Assembly: GCA_030407005.1 (NCBI GenBank)
Contig: JAUDYN010000003.1
Span: 62,001 to 126,000, forward strand
DNA from: Desarmillaria ectypa
Taxonomy: Eukaryota; Basidiomycota; Agaricomycetes; Agaricales; Physalacriaceae
DNA length: 64,000 nt
Direction of reading: 5' to 3'
Of the stretch, positions 1-11,871 are shown piece by piece. Position 1 is the stretch's first letter. Every line of letters begins with the position of its first letter. The position numbers were made by a program, and so were the translations under genes. Under the pieces are notes generated by a model. It worked only from the letters and a program-made list of their open reading frames with translations. It did no database searches and was not told the origin of the DNA.

Positions 1-340
1 ATTCACTACAATTGCATGTATATTCTATTTACAGGGTACAGCCATGGATATCCAATATTTCCAGATGAATTACAGCTCCTGAGATGAAGAAAACGTGTAA
101 AAACGCGAACACAGAAATGCTGAAAAATGAATCTGCAACAAGGAGTTGCGCATTTTTGAAAAATGATATCGTTTATTTTTAAGGCCTCCTTTGGGCGACC
201 GACCAGGGAATAACGCATGTTATTTAAGGGCCTTAGAAATTGTTCGGTAAAACAATTTCTGTCTTCAACCACGTGCCAGCCATGGGATTGCTTACGTGAA
301 GTAAATTAACCAAAATACCCTGGAGAGGGGCCCAAAAAAG
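1..340. other. no gene recognised
   Basis: Short open frames here have no recognisable motif and no convincing splice pattern. The stretch ends where the left arm of the foldback element begins. Confidence 0.4.
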
Positions 341-577
341 TAATGCGCAAAAGACATGCTTGTTTTTAGCCAAGTTTTTGAGACTAAAGGACCGGCTTGT
401 AAAGATACCCGGTTAAATGTGGCATATATTTTAACATGTGATTCTTCAGGGTGTTTTCTGGATCTAAATACGGATGGAAATACCACCGATGTTACGTGAG
501 GTATTTTTGTATCTAAGGTTTTTCTGCGCGTCCTTTGCGCACAAAGACGTATGGGGATACCCCCTGTCTTATGTAAG
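341..577 (+). repeat. left arm of inverted repeat
   Basis: The left arm ends in a run ending CTTATGTAA at 577. It pairs with the right arm, which begins TTACATAAG at 773. Confidence 0.75.
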
Positions 578-772
578 GATTTTCTGCACGCTCGTATTTT
601 TGATGTACGGTGAAACAGTATACATTGGTCGACCCCGCTACTACAAGCTAAGGTAAGCAATAGTAAACTAATGTGGACCTCGCCGACTCATCAATAGTAA
701 GAAAGTGAACTAAAATAAAGTAAGATAGGGTAGACGGTTGTTTTTCAGGACAGAAAAACCTTAGGCACAACG

Positions 773-1010
773 TTACATAAGACAGGAGGTATCCCCATAC
801 GTCTTTGTGCGCAAAGGACGCGCAGAAAAACCTTAGATACAAAAATACCTCACGTAACATCGGTGGTATTTCCATCCGTATTTAGATCCAGAAAACACCC
901 TGAAGAATCACATGTTAAAATATATGCCACATTTAACCGGGTATCTTTACAAGCCGGTCCTTTAGTCTCAAAAACTTGTCTAAAAACAGGCACATCTTTT
1001 CATTCTAATT
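773..1010 (-). repeat. right arm of inverted repeat
   Basis: This is the reverse complement of the left arm. The mismatches are scattered substitutions (for example PLSYV against LLSYV in the matching frames), which indicates some age. Confidence 0.75.
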
Positions 1011-1109
1011 ACGCACCACCCACAGCAGTGTAAAACACCCCCTGGATGTGATACTCTGGACTAGAGCTTTATTTAGTCCCAAGAAAAAGTCACCGATCTG
1101 TACCGGACA

Positions 1110-1183
1110 TGAGTCGACCCAGGTTCGAACTGAGGACCTTCTGTGTGTTAGACAGATGCGATAACCAGCTACGCCATCGACCC
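1110..1183 (-). tRNA. tRNA-Val (anticodon AAC)
   Basis: Read on the minus strand, this 74-nt segment folds as a cloverleaf. The acceptor GGGTCGA pairs with TCGACTC and is followed by discriminator A. The anticodon stem TCTGT/ACAGA encloses the loop CTAACAC, giving anticodon AAC, which reads GTT/GTC valine codons. The T arm is CTCAG-TTCGAAC-CTGGG. It has no intron. A run of five T lies about 20 bases past the 3' end and could serve as the RNA polymerase III stop. The copy at 59182-59255 is identical, and the copy at 18193-18266 differs at three positions. Confidence 0.95.
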
Positions 1184-2804
1184 TGCAGCGGGATAGGTAT
1201 TTTAAGATATTCAATTGCTTGTTTAAGTAACTCCATCAGTTAGGAGTTTTTCCTTGGTTTTTCCGCGACGCCGTTCCCGATATTCTCACTTCGTTCACAA
1301 ATGATACTTTGGTAGGAAGACCCGGGAAACTTTGGCTTCGTATAAGCTCCGCTCACGCAACTAGTACGGACATCAGTGAGATACAGAATTTGATGTTCGC
1401 GTTCGAGGCGCTAAAATTCATATGATGATTCTGTAGCTTGCTTATCAGAAGAAGTGAAAAATTGTCATGGCAAAAGAAGGGAGAAGAAAAAAAGGGAAGG
1501 AAAATTGATATGTCGGTGTGATCCTGTCATTCAACAAGATGTGTTCCTGGTCTTAGTCTGACGCCCAGAAAGCTGAAACGATAACCCTGCTGAGAGCGAA
1601 GCGCAGTCTACATGTAACTGCGGTCAACGAAGTCGGGAGTGGGAACGCCAAGTGTGAATCGTTCAAGTCTCAGAAGGATCCACGGCCCGTATATTGCGAA
1701 GTTCCCGCAGGCAGGAATATACACCGCTTGTTGTTGTACACGTCAGGCTGCCAGTAGGGTCTCGATAGTACTTTATCCTTATCAATCACCTTGAGAGCGT
1801 CGACATTGACATTGAAATATGGAAAACATACGAGCTATCGCCCCACTGAGAATTTGGAATATGCTCTGTCATGTGAAGATATTTCGAAGAGAAGGTCGCG
1901 ATAGTATACAATTGATGGGCAGCCATTCAAACATCTCCCGCGTAAGGTGAATGTCACTGGCTTCTTCGTTTTGCATCCGATCCTCGTAGGCTTTAGAGAC
2001 CGAGCATTGCATCTTTGTAGTGGGAATATCCTGTCGTGAATCTCTACAGGTTTGCTGATGCATTGAAAGAAAACTTCGAGAGGCGATTTGGACGGAGTGA
2101 CCGTTAAAGGAATACTCAAGACCACGCAAAGATTTTAAGGTGTCGTGAGGCCCTTTGGACGGCTTAAACCTGAGACTGTCCATATGTCTAGACGTTTGTT
2201 GACGTTGTGTTGCAAAGCTCACCTACGTTCAAGGAGACTCATAAATATGGTTCTGTGATAGGACGCGGAATTTGACGAACCTTCGCGTGAGGGTCTGAGT
2301 CAACGGAATGGACAAAATACACCATACCTGAAGTATATAAAAACTCGACTCGGTACGTATCGAATACCCGATTTTCCCCTTTGGCATACAATGACCGCTA
2401 CACGTGTTAAGGCAAGCAGGCCGGTAAAACAAACCACTGAAAACAAAACAAAAAAAAACAGACCGTTTGCAGCTAGTCAGCTCCCGGTAACTCAACCCCC
2501 TTTACGCGTGAACTCTAGAGAAATCGAAAAGGACCTTTTTCACGGAACCGCATGGTAACCAATTGAGGTGATCTCTGAAAGAAGGGGCCAGAAGGATGGG
2601 ATCATTGGGCTACTCCGCCGCAACTCCGACGTTCCTTTTGCATGATGTGGCGTGTCGACGATCGCAGACATGAGGCACATTATCGATGGCAAGTGGCGTA
2701 AGTAGAGTCTTCCCTGGGATGCCCTTATATAAGTTATATGCCTCGACCTGGCCTCCGGTATCCCCACTGCCGCTTTTTTAAAAGTCTTTCGCTCAGTACT
2801 CGCA
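1184..2804. other. intergenic, no gene recognised
   Basis: About 1.6 kb with only short overlapping open frames on the minus strand. None has a motif, and their frames do not join through plausible introns. The last 100 bases are the presumed promoter of the C2H2 gene. Confidence 0.4.
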
Positions 2805-3459
2805 ATGGATAGTCCTCACGACGGCAGGGAACGCAGGCATGCATGCACAATGTGCCATAAGCGCTTTGACAGGCCAAGTACGTTAAAGAAACATCTTTTG
2901 GTGCACACAGGAGAGAAAGGTGAAAATCATGTCGTTCATTTTTTTTTATAGATAGAAATGTTGATTTATTTTTGGCAATTTAGCGTACCAATGCGAAACG
3001 TGCGGACGACGCTTCGGGGTTGCATCCAATCTCAACCGGCACGTTAAACGTTGTATTCTGAAGCCGGTTAATGCTTCTTTACCGGCGGCACGCTCGTCGG
3101 GAACGCCCTCTCCCACGCCTCCGACGCGCTCCTCGCCGCCTTCTCAAGCCAAACGTCGGCGTCGCGCTCCTTCCCCCACTGTCTGGATTCCATACTCTTT
3201 GCGTGCCTATAACATCGTTCTCTCAGGGCATGTTTCATGTCCTGCTCTTCCCGTTTCACCCAGTCCCTACGACGAGAGAGACTCCTATGATCCGCAAGTG
3301 GGGGCGACCCCCTACCATCCCAAGGACTGGGCCTGGAAGCCTAGGCTCCCAGGGCCGGCCGTTATTTTGGGAGTCGGATTTGGAGTGGGATTGAAAGAGG
3401 AATGGGAGGAAAATGCGGGAATGGGGTGGGGGGTAATCGGTCGGGTGGCGGTATATTAA
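2805..3459 (+). CDS. two-finger C2H2 zinc-finger protein
   Basis: Probable nuclear DNA-binding protein of 196 residues in two exons (2805-2919 and 2984-3459) joined across a 64-bp GT...AG intron. Finger 1 is C-x2-C-x12-H-x3-H (residues about 13-33), followed by the Kruppel linker HTGEK. The intron falls immediately after this linker, and finger 2 (CETCGRRFG...HVKRC, residues about 42-63) ends in a C2HC variant. A serine/proline and arginine-rich stretch follows (KRRRRAP). The C-terminal part carries the YHPKDW and LPGPA motifs typical of a small agaricomycete C2H2 family. The ATG at 2805 opens directly before the first finger. No target genes can be inferred from the context. Confidence 0.8.
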
Positions 3460-4656
3460 CTTCTGACATCGGGTACCTTGCCAGTGGAATTAGGCACTGT
3501 GACGTCGTATCCCTTGCTTGGGATGTATATTTTGGATGGATCGGAATTTTCTTGGTTTCTTTCCATCTCGGACATGAGTTGTATGTGCGTTTTTGTTGTT
3601 GTATTCTACCATTTAGCTGTATTCTCTATCAGAGGAATCTATCCATTCTACATTGCGTCACATTGTACTTTAGAAGATGACCATTCGCCCCCCCAATGGA
3701 TCTTCACACAATCCAGGACACCAGGGCGCCGACGTTTGACAGTTTTACGTTGCTTTGGCGATTTCGTAGATAGAATTCACCGGTGAAAAGACTAGTAGCA
3801 CGTCTTCGGATTCGACAGTTGCTGCCTCGAGGCAATCTATCGACTTCGAAGATAGTTTCAATTATGAATTCCCGTTGTTTTGCGGGGCACGCATTTCTCT
3901 CAGTTACATATAACGATTACGAGTCAGCTGTAGATCAGTGATTCCATTCCTACTCGCCGGTAGCGTAAGCCGCGTTGTTGCTCCGTAATTTCAGTGTAAC
4001 AAATTATAGACGTTTCTGCGTAACGCGTAACAAGTCACCGCGCCGGACGTAGTACAGGTAGCTTCGTCGCAGCTGGAGCCTGAAGTTGATCGTCGCGCTA
4101 TCCGCGTCATCGGTTCTGTAGAAAGGAAATAAGGATTAATAGCGACCTGAAATTCACACCGGTCAGAATGATTATCCGATTTGATAATTCTTGTCGCCTC
4201 GGCAGGAAAAAAAAAATAATGGAGGACAGCGAGTTAAGACATTCAAACAATGCCTGTGTATGCGGCATGATAATGACGCCGTTAATCTTCTCTTTTTTTA
4301 ATGAGATGAAAATCCTGAGCTTTTTGCCATCCAGAAGTGGTCGACTTGGAGGTACGGAACATGAGGACCGATTGACCGCTGCTCAAAGGAAAAGTAACGG
4401 TTGGCCCGTGGCAGCTCCACTTTAGTTGTAGTAAAAGCGCTGATGATATTAGGATTCGACTGTGAATCCCGGCGAGCTATTGATTCTTACACCATCGTTG
4501 CTTTGGAATTTGCCTTTCCTCGAATTGTTCATCCATTCTTAATGTGCGGCTCTCTACATCGTTCTCTAATCGACGGTCTTCAACGGCGTCATGTCAGTTC
4601 TTTTTATAAGCCCCTCAGTCACCTCCCGAGACTTCCGTGGCGCCGCTACGCGACTG
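3460..4656. other. intergenic, no gene recognised
   Basis: About 1.2 kb, AT-rich in parts, with only short motif-free frames. It separates the 3' ends of two convergent genes and would hold both their terminators. Confidence 0.4.
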
Positions 4657-6177
4657 CTACTCATTGGTATTATCCATCCAATGCGGCTTCATCCAATAAG
4701 GCAGTGATACCTTCGATGCGGATTCGGCTTCTACTAGTCCGGCATTTTGGAGTTCAGACAGTCCCCACGTATGCAGGCTTTCTACCAGATCCACCATTTC
4801 ATGACTGCAACGGAATCTGATGGGCGCGTGCGGCCGTCTGTCAGCCGTCATTGATGCGCGATAGTTCAGGAAGCGCCGATGAGCAATTTTACGGATGGCC
4901 TTTGTATAGACTGAGTTCCAAAAGCGCACAAAGAATCGGTGGAAATGAATGTCAAGTTGGTCTAGCGAGGGCATAACGTCTGCTTGCTCAAGCTGTCCTA
5001 ACGCGATGATAGCGTTGGTGCTAATAAAATCGTCGTAGAGATAGACAGTGTATCGGCGAACGTTTTGGATGTGTGTAGCGAAACGGGAGAGATGTTTCCC
5101 CAGTTTGGGTTCTACGCCGAGTTCCAGGAGGGTGCACGATGATCTACCGAGGAAGTCGACCAGGGATCGAACCGTATCCTCACCGCCTACGGATCGGATG
5201 ATTAATTTCGTCAATGCCGGAAGGGTGAGGATGTTTAGGATATTCATGTCGTTCACCCATAAAGCTTGGATGGTATCGTTACAAAGGAGAGGGCTGTCGT
5301 AGACTTTGGTAGCATCCCGCAGTACCAGCTTGCATTCGATTAGAGAGGGAGCTCGAAAGATGTACTGGATGTCTTCGAGACTTCCGATGGTGCAGCACAA
5401 ATGAGTAAGGCGGCTTCCGTTCAGTGGTGTGAGATGAATCGCAAACGGTAGATCTACTCGGCGGAGAGAAGGTGCAATAGAGAATGCATCATGGTCTACA
5501 GACTGTGTCCCTGTGTCATTATAAAAGACCGTGAGGTGCACATCCTCTAGTAACGGCAAACATCCCCACATAGAATTAAGGCGCCGAGGATAGATGGAAT
5601 CAAAATGCAGGCTTGCCGAGAGCCAGCGGTATGATGTCTGAAGCACCATATCACAGAGTTTAGTGACTACGTTGGTCACAACTCTCTCCTGTGTTATAGT
5701 CACCCTTAAAGGGTGGCTCTGGGAACGAAGGAGGTGTTCTGCGAGAACGGCCTTGGAGTGTCGAAACGTGTATGGAGGGGCCAAAATGATGGTAGACCAC
5801 AAATAGGGAGTGCTTAGTAGGATGTCGCGCCAGGATGAAGAGACGTGGCACAACGGCCAGAGACCCTGGCGAACATCTAGACTGCTAGCTGACGGATGAA
5901 TGGACTGGGAGAAAATATCTATCATGATGTCTCGAGGAAGGCGGCGGATGGGTGAGAGAACGGATTTATATCTGGCTACACGTTGCCGCAATATATCTCT
6001 TTGACTGATCAGCGAAGCGATTTTGTCGTTGATTATTGAGATATCGCGTTCAAAGATGATGATGTCCTTTTGTATCCACTTTTTATCAGAGTCCGGCAAG
6101 GACTCTTCATTGTGAATGAGTGAGGATATGAAGACATCGCGGTTGACTGCAGCACCTGCAGGCAAGGCTTCAGCCAT
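4657..6177 (-). CDS. F-box-like protein
   Basis: Single-exon gene for 506 residues, starting at an ATG complementary to 6175-6177. A coiled coil covers about residues 35-75 (ERDISIINDKIASLISQRD...). It is followed by the agaricomycete F-box-like core SPIRRLPRDIMIDIFSQSI and then by CHVSSSWRDILLSTPYLWS, the conserved second half of the motif. The remaining roughly 380 residues are leucine-rich, with repeated L-x2-L segments, and fit the degenerate leucine-rich region of this family. Such proteins are thought to present substrates to SCF ubiquitin ligases. Agaricomycetes carry hundreds of diverged copies, and most are uncharacterised. The frame is intact. Confidence 0.85.
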   Translation of the reverse strand: MAEALPAGAAVNRDVFISSLIHNEESLPDSDKKWIQKDIIIFERDISIINDKIASLISQRDILRQRVARYKSVLSPIRRLPRDIMIDIFSQSIHPSASSLDVRQGLWPLCHVSSSWRDILLSTPYLWSTIILAPPYTFRHSKAVLAEHLLRSQSHPLRVTITQERVVTNVVTKLCDMVLQTSYRWLSASLHFDSIYPRRLNSMWGCLPLLEDVHLTVFYNDTGTQSVDHDAFSIAPSLRRVDLPFAIHLTPLNGSRLTHLCCTIGSLEDIQYIFRAPSLIECKLVLRDATKVYDSPLLCNDTIQALWVNDMNILNILTLPALTKLIIRSVGGEDTVRSLVDFLGRSSCTLLELGVEPKLGKHLSRFATHIQNVRRYTVYLYDDFISTNAIIALGQLEQADVMPSLDQLDIHFHRFFVRFWNSVYTKAIRKIAHRRFLNYRASMTADRRPHAPIRFRCSHEMVDLVESLHTWGLSELQNAGLVEAESASKVSLPYWMKPHWMDNTNE

Positions 6178-9100
6178 CTATGCGCTAAGCTACATGCAAC
6201 AGTATTCAATATTATTCCTTAGTGGTAACGAGCGGGAGAACGTCCTTACAAATATACAAATATTGTCGATACCTGTTTCAATAAATTTCGTCTAGATTGG
6301 TTTCAAGTCGTCGTTGATCGTGGTTGAGTCGGCTTTCGGTCCGTCCAGCCGAATGTTAACTTGTCCGGACTTTCCCGACCTTCCTCTCTCCACGACTTAC
6401 AGAACGCCAAGCACACAGCTTTGGCAGAGCAAAGTGGAACTGCATTTTTAGCTTCAGCTTTCCATCTGAGCATTCTTTTCTTCTACCTTGATCAAATTCT
6501 GTTCATTCCCTCTTTTATTCGTATCACCCTGTCCTTGATTAATCTTTTGGTAAGCTTTCGTGAGCTTTCGCCGCGTACTTTCACTGCATCTTACAAACCT
6601 GTCTATATAGGATAATTTTCCCTTTCCACGGAGAAGGTTCACGTTCAATATTCATTTTCTGATCTAGATGGTGGTGGTGCCTTGAACAATGACTCGTAAT
6701 TCTCGTCAATCCCTTTCGGTCCCCTTACACCGTTCCGAGCTTTCGTCACGTCTTGCTGTATTCATCTCATCATCACCTCACTCTGCTCATGGTGCTGTAA
6801 TGAATCATGGTGCCCGGGGGAGATAGCAGTATGATCCTTTATAAGGTGTAGTCCATAATGTACCATTACTGCAGCTACCCGGCACAGGTTCGCCGACAGA
6901 AAAGGGTCCAAGCTTGTGAGATAATTGATCGTCTCTCATTTTGGTGCTGACTGAATGCCGTTAGTGCCGGGTTATACCCTTCAATAGACTGTTGGGTTAA
7001 TGTTACTTGAACAGGTTCAGGAGCCAGATATGTCGTTGGTGACATGTAATTATTGCTTCCAAGAAGTGTTATGCTTGCGCAGCACGCTTTCAACTTTCTT
7101 GTCCACCGCCGTCGCAGCTCCAAACGTCCGCACCATATTAGCACTCCCATACCCCAGACTCATGCTGCTGCCCGCTATCCATGTCGGGCGCAAGGCCTAA
7201 GCATTGTAGGTATCGTCGCCTCCCTCAAAGGATATGGCACCTTCGACGGAATGCGATGACCACTCTAGCGGCGGCGAATTAATTACACTTGACGCAGAAT
7301 TCCAGCAAGAAGTGCGTGGATTTTGAAGGCGGCGTAAATTTGGGATGCCGACTTTTGAAAGGGCGCATCTTTCTTAAGGAACTTGGTTACCAGGTCTGTA
7401 ACTAACACCAATGCTAAGGGCATTCGATCAAAGAGTACTGTCAGCATAAACGCGGGAGGCTGCGCAGACAAGGTGCTATCGGGTGGCTGTCGAGGGGTTG
7501 ACGAATATTGATGACTTCTCCTCAGTTGTCGTACGTATCTCTTCCCTTCGCGTTGTTGGTCTGTTGAAGGAACCTTGCGTACACAGGCTGGGCTCCTCTG
7601 CGGTGGACATGACATTCGACGCTCAAACGACGCAAAGCATGCAACCGGGCTTCGGTGCGGGTTCTCCTTCACCTCTATAGGGTATGATGTTCTCGCCCAG
7701 CGAAACCCACATCTACAGGGGTCGCCTTCTATTCATGAAGATTTGCTTCATTTACCCCATATCTCCCCCTATCGGATTAATGGGTTGTCGTTTACGAGTC
7801 TTTCCGTAGTCAACACATCACTATTTCGGCACATCTCGAAGTCGAAGTGGGTCTTTTACTCTGGGACCTCACATATTTCCTTCTTTCAATACACGTTGTG
7901 CTTCTGTGGTCGGCATTCTTGTGGTGCTATTACCCACGCCCTTCCACTTCGATATCTTGAACGCTGAGGTCACCTGTGATACCTTCTCTTCTACATTGCC
8001 CCAAAATTGGCCAGATGAAACCCATCGTAATGCTCAAAAGTAAAGGGTGCGCTTGACAGGAGCGAAGTCGTCATCCTGGTTCTTGTACGGCGCCCTAGAA
8101 CGTCTTAGACTCTTACGCTAAACATAATCGCAATCACCGGCAGGTTGCCAGTCCAAAACAGCCCGGAATCTTTTGTGGTATTCTTGTCCGCGTCCAGGTT
8201 TGTTCTAGACGAAGAATGGGCGCGCATTGGCACCATGTAACTTAGAATACCAGTACGCGAGGACCATGCCAGCTGCACCCTCACACTGTGCCAGCTATGA
8301 TTGCGAACGATCGCACAGTGTCGTTTGCTATAACTCCAGGAGTCATAGGGTAATAATGATCATCCATTTACTCAACTACCACTATCAACCGCTAGCAGTT
8401 TTCCAAATCCGCCTTTATACAACTTGGAGTGTTCCTTACATAGTCAGAAAGCAGCCGATCTCATTAGGTCATTTTTGTCTGATTCACATTGCGTTCACGT
8501 CCCGCTGTACGGCGACGTCTGCTCCGTAATACCATTGACCGTCTGGTATCCGATCCAGCTGATCGTTACAATGTCTTCGATCTAGATCCCTCCTTTCCCG
8601 ATTGCTCGGGTTGAAAGGATCTGGTATCTAGGAGCTCTGTCGCAGCGTGGCTTCAATTTTACCAAGTGAACGACTTGAGCCGAAAGGTCCATGTCACTAG
8701 CCCCGCGATTGCCTGTAGTCCTCAGCTTCTTCACTTCTATGCCGCAATCAGTATGTCCGAAGAATCGGGTTCATAACTGACTATAGGTAACTAAATAGAT
8801 CACAATATATTCAACACGCTCGTTATTACGAGACTTCACCGAACACCTTCCGTACATTTCATACGCCTCTTCACATTCACTCGCTGCTTTAGGTGCAGTG
8901 CAGAAAAAGCTTAAACTATTTTCTATCATAATGTGACCTACCTCGCTTTTCGTAGGCGGGCTTAGAACCCCACAACTTTTGGCAGTAAACCAACACTTAC
9001 GTTTCTGGACAACCGGAGGCTGAAAAACTACCTCTTTTTTTTTGTCCTGTTCCCGAAAGACTTGCTGGATATGCTCTCCCTCCGCGAGTCTACGTCACCT

Positions 9101-9656
9101 GTCGCTGTATTTCTATCCTTCCAGTATTTTTCCCGTGCATCCCCAGTTTTACCTGATGATCACCAGAAATGACTCCAATCTCCTTGTGCAGGTTATTCAC
9201 AAAGAATTGGAGCACAGGGTAATGATCATCAAACGAGCGTCCTTCCTCAAATTCTTGAGGTATTCATTGTCATTCTTGAAGGGGCAAATCTTCCAGGAAT
9301 CTAATAGTCCGGACGCCAACACTAACATCGACGACCTGCCGTTCTTGTATATCTTGAAGTAGCTTCCGAAAACCCAGCTGGGATTGCCGGGGATGATCTT
9401 TTACCCTCCATACACTCAATACGATATTATGTAATTACTGTCGATTGCGTGCGAACGTGCGGCGGTGATGCCCAAAAGCGGACAGATACACGTGCCTGAC
9501 GGTCTTGTTCCCTTTCTTCTCTACCACATCCTTCAAATCGTCGGAAAGTCTTCGAGTAAGTTGTATGACACCTAAGCGAGTCAAAACCGACGTGAATTCC
9601 AACAACACAAACTGTCGCCTTGTCAAGATATCACGAGTAGTACCACGAAGAACTTT
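6178..9656. other. gene-poor stretch with possible decayed coding pieces
   Basis: About 3.5 kb without a gene I can support. A fragment around 8545-8780 reads like old coding sequence (DPSFPDCSG, then a stop, then KDLVSRSSVAAWLQFYQVND), but I cannot assign it. Other open frames here lack motifs or workable splice sites. Confidence 0.35.
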
Positions 9657-10545
9657 ATGAATCTTCCTTTGGAACTATGGCTCGAGGTGAAGACATACGT
9701 GATCTGGCCGCTAGCAAGTACATGATCTGATTCTGTTTTTTAAGATATTCAAACTGTTACACCCTTTCGATCTACTTCGTCTCTCCCGTACAAACCTACA
9801 GTTTCGTTCGGTTCTGATGAACCGATCATCCGAAATCGTATGGCGGGCCGCTCGTTCAGACATACCCAAACTACCCGGGCCGCGCCCTGAACTTTCAGAG
9901 CCTGCGTGGGCGAATCTTGCTTTCGATTCTACTTGTCATGTTCGTCTCTGCGGTTGTTGTGGTCAACCAAGTTGGTAGTGGTTCTAACTTGTACCACGCA
10001 GTTTTGCTCCAGGACTGGGATCCGCAGGATTGATTTTCTCTTTCGTGTTCGAACCTGTAGCGCCTGCACAAAAAAGCAGTAAATGACAATCTTGCGAACT
10101 GTCATTGTAGCCTCAAATTTCATGACATTAGGATCATCTCTGACGCTGCGGTCTTCCCAAAGAACGAGAATAGCAAAGAATATTTTCTTGCATCCCGTAT
10201 CTTATTTCTCATTCCCACCAGGATGAAGAAGAGTATGTGGGTCTTCCCCCTTTGCAGCTCTATCATCGCTGACATCTTCGTAAGGACGAGAACGAACAAC
10301 CGGTGAACATACAGTATTTCTCCGACGCGATTTTGAGCAGACGAAAGCCTACTATCTCTCACTACCTGAGGATGAAACGGAACCCTACATCCAACAACGA
10401 TGTTCCTACTTGCAAGCACTCAAAAAGGTTGGTCTCTTGTCTGGGTACTACGCTCAGAAGAATCTCATAACTTGACCTTCAGCATGTAATGGAATGCCAA
10501 GCATGGGCTGCTTACATAAAGTCAGTGAAACGTAACGAGCCGTAG
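9657..10545 (+). CDS. F-box-like protein with cysteine-rich middle
   Basis: Multi-exon gene on the plus strand. Exon 1 (9657-9686) encodes MNLPLELWLE and is spliced at GAG|gtgaag to exon 2 at 9745, which continues IFKLLHPFDLLRLSRTN, a typical fungal F-box. The next conserved block is the family motif LSEPAWANLAFD, followed by a Cys-rich segment (CHVRLCGCCGQPSW, then VRTCSACTKK) that resembles a zinc-binding treble. The end of the gene is the recognisable helical segment HVMECQAWAAYIKSVKRNEP, stop at 10543-10545. The middle exons (about 10130-10340) could not be joined without one out-of-frame step, so the gene is either spliced in a way I did not find or carries one lesion. SCF adaptor function is inferred from the F-box. 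Confidence 0.6.
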
Positions 10546-11064
10546 AAATGTGCTATGTGTAGTGGCAGGAAGCAACATGTTTTCCTTCACCTTGGAACGG
10601 TGGTCGAAACTTCGCATCAGATTTTCCGATCGATATTGAAGCATCTCCTTTTATGACATAACGTAGGGCACAACTGAGTGATACTCAGCTGAGCTGAGGT
10701 GCAGATCACGACCCGCGTTTTGGTATATGGTTCGTTGCTGTACGTACACTAATGGTGTACTCTACGAGACTTGCAGACAATACACAAGGGCGTGCCTTAG
10801 CTTACGACGTTGGCATCAACAAGACATCTTCCTTGGCAAAAGCAAATGGGCCGTAACCCTTAATGATCCAAACCACCACGTGCCTATATGCCATTTGAGA
10901 AGACGACACAGGAAGAAGGAGAAAGAGGGACGTGAACAATGCAAAATGATTCACTTCAGTCTACGCAAGACACCAGGCAGTTTCGTTGCCGTACTTGCAA
11001 TCATTGAACTTGATGGCGATGGACGCAGACGGCTGCTGATGACAAATTTACGTGCCAATCGCTT
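10546..11064. other. intergenic, no gene recognised
   Basis: A plus-strand open frame (10727-11104) is present but has no motif and overlaps the end of the next minus-strand relic. I do not support it as a gene. Confidence 0.35.
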
Positions 11065-11472
11065 CTACAAGGGTGCATCGAACGAGAAGAATGCCTCAGG
11101 GTGAATGGCTATGTGAAGTGCCACCTTGTCTCTAGTATTTCCGTCAGAAATCGGTGCCGTCCACTCAAGAAGAGCAGCTTGCGGGAAACACGACAGCTGG
11201 TCGGTATCAACGTATTTATATTCCATCCGGTCTGGATGCGGCGTCGGCTTTCGCTCACGGGGTAGCTTCGAAGCGATGGCATCACAAGCGGCGTCGACCT
11301 CCTCGTCTGGAACAATAAATTGCATCATGAAAAGAACGGTCGGCACGAAGTGAGCACGTCTTCTGCCCAGACGACAAGAGGGATATTAGCATCAGCGAGA
11401 ACTTGAGTGGGTTCTAGCCGAGTATGCATGTCGCCGAGATGGGTAGGACTCTCGTCATAAAAATATGGAAAA
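11065..11472 (-). pseudogene. fragment of an uncharacterised agaricomycete family, frameshifted
   Basis: Minus-strand reading gives FPYFYDESPTHLGDMHTRL, then LADANIPLVVWAEDVL. After the frame changes by one base near 11352 it gives FVPTVLFMMQFIVPDEEV and ends around HIAIHPEAFFSFDAPL. The blocks (A-IP-VVWAED-L, VPT-LF-Q-VPD, IHP-FF-F) are those of a widespread fungal family of unknown function, whose members continue well past this point. Here the downstream half is absent. A one-base loss plus C-terminal truncation make a working product unlikely. The family assignment is from memory of conserved blocks and needs a profile search. Confidence 0.5.
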
Positions 11473-11871
11473 GCAAATCTGGAAAATCAGTATGGAATGG
11501 TGGCGGTTTATCCGTCGCAGAGTTTGGAACATGACAAAACTCCGATGATACGATAAATTGAACGGCATCGGCAGACTCGACACGGACTGAATCACAACCC
11601 GAACGTGCAAAGATGAGTAGAGGGAGGTAAGTTGAAGAAAAGGAATAGCGGGAAGGAAAATGATGCAAATTTAAAGAAAAGTGGTGATTTTGATGATTAT
11701 GTGCAAGTCCTGGTCACGAGAGTAGCCTTTCACGTCTTTCTTGCATTAGAATTTGAATCATCATCTGTGGCGTCGTGGAAACTTCGCTTTTCGCACTTGC
11801 CCAGTCCTGCCACCATTGCGAACATGTGCCAAGGCCATCACAGGTTCAAAGAGTTGAAGATGGCCACTACC
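11473..11871. other. no gene recognised
   Basis: About 400 bp between the frameshifted relic and the 3' end of the NACHT-ankyrin gene. No motif was seen. Confidence 0.35.

Larger units (their letters stand above)
341..1010. mobile_element. foldback / long-hairpin element (MITE-like)
   Basis: Bases 341-577 and 773-1010 are reverse complements of one another with few mismatches, separated by a unique loop of about 195 bp. The match is nearly perfect over about 220 bp (355-577 against 773-992) and fades at the outer ends. The same short peptide (beginning MEIPPMLREV) can be read on the plus strand of the left arm and on the minus strand of the right arm, which is a by-product of the symmetry. 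No transposase is visible, so this would be a non-autonomous foldback element or an inverted local duplication. It lies about 100 bp from a tRNA gene, a common insertion neighbourhood for fungal elements. No target-site duplication could be identified by eye. Confidence 0.65.

Noticed and set aside
292..875. Open frames encoding the same MEIPPMLREV peptide on both strands
   Set aside because: They mirror each other because they lie in the two arms of an inverted repeat. Neither has a domain or flanking exons.
10727..11104. 125-residue plus-strand frame
   Set aside because: Basic and irregular, no motif, and overlaps the end of the minus-strand relic.
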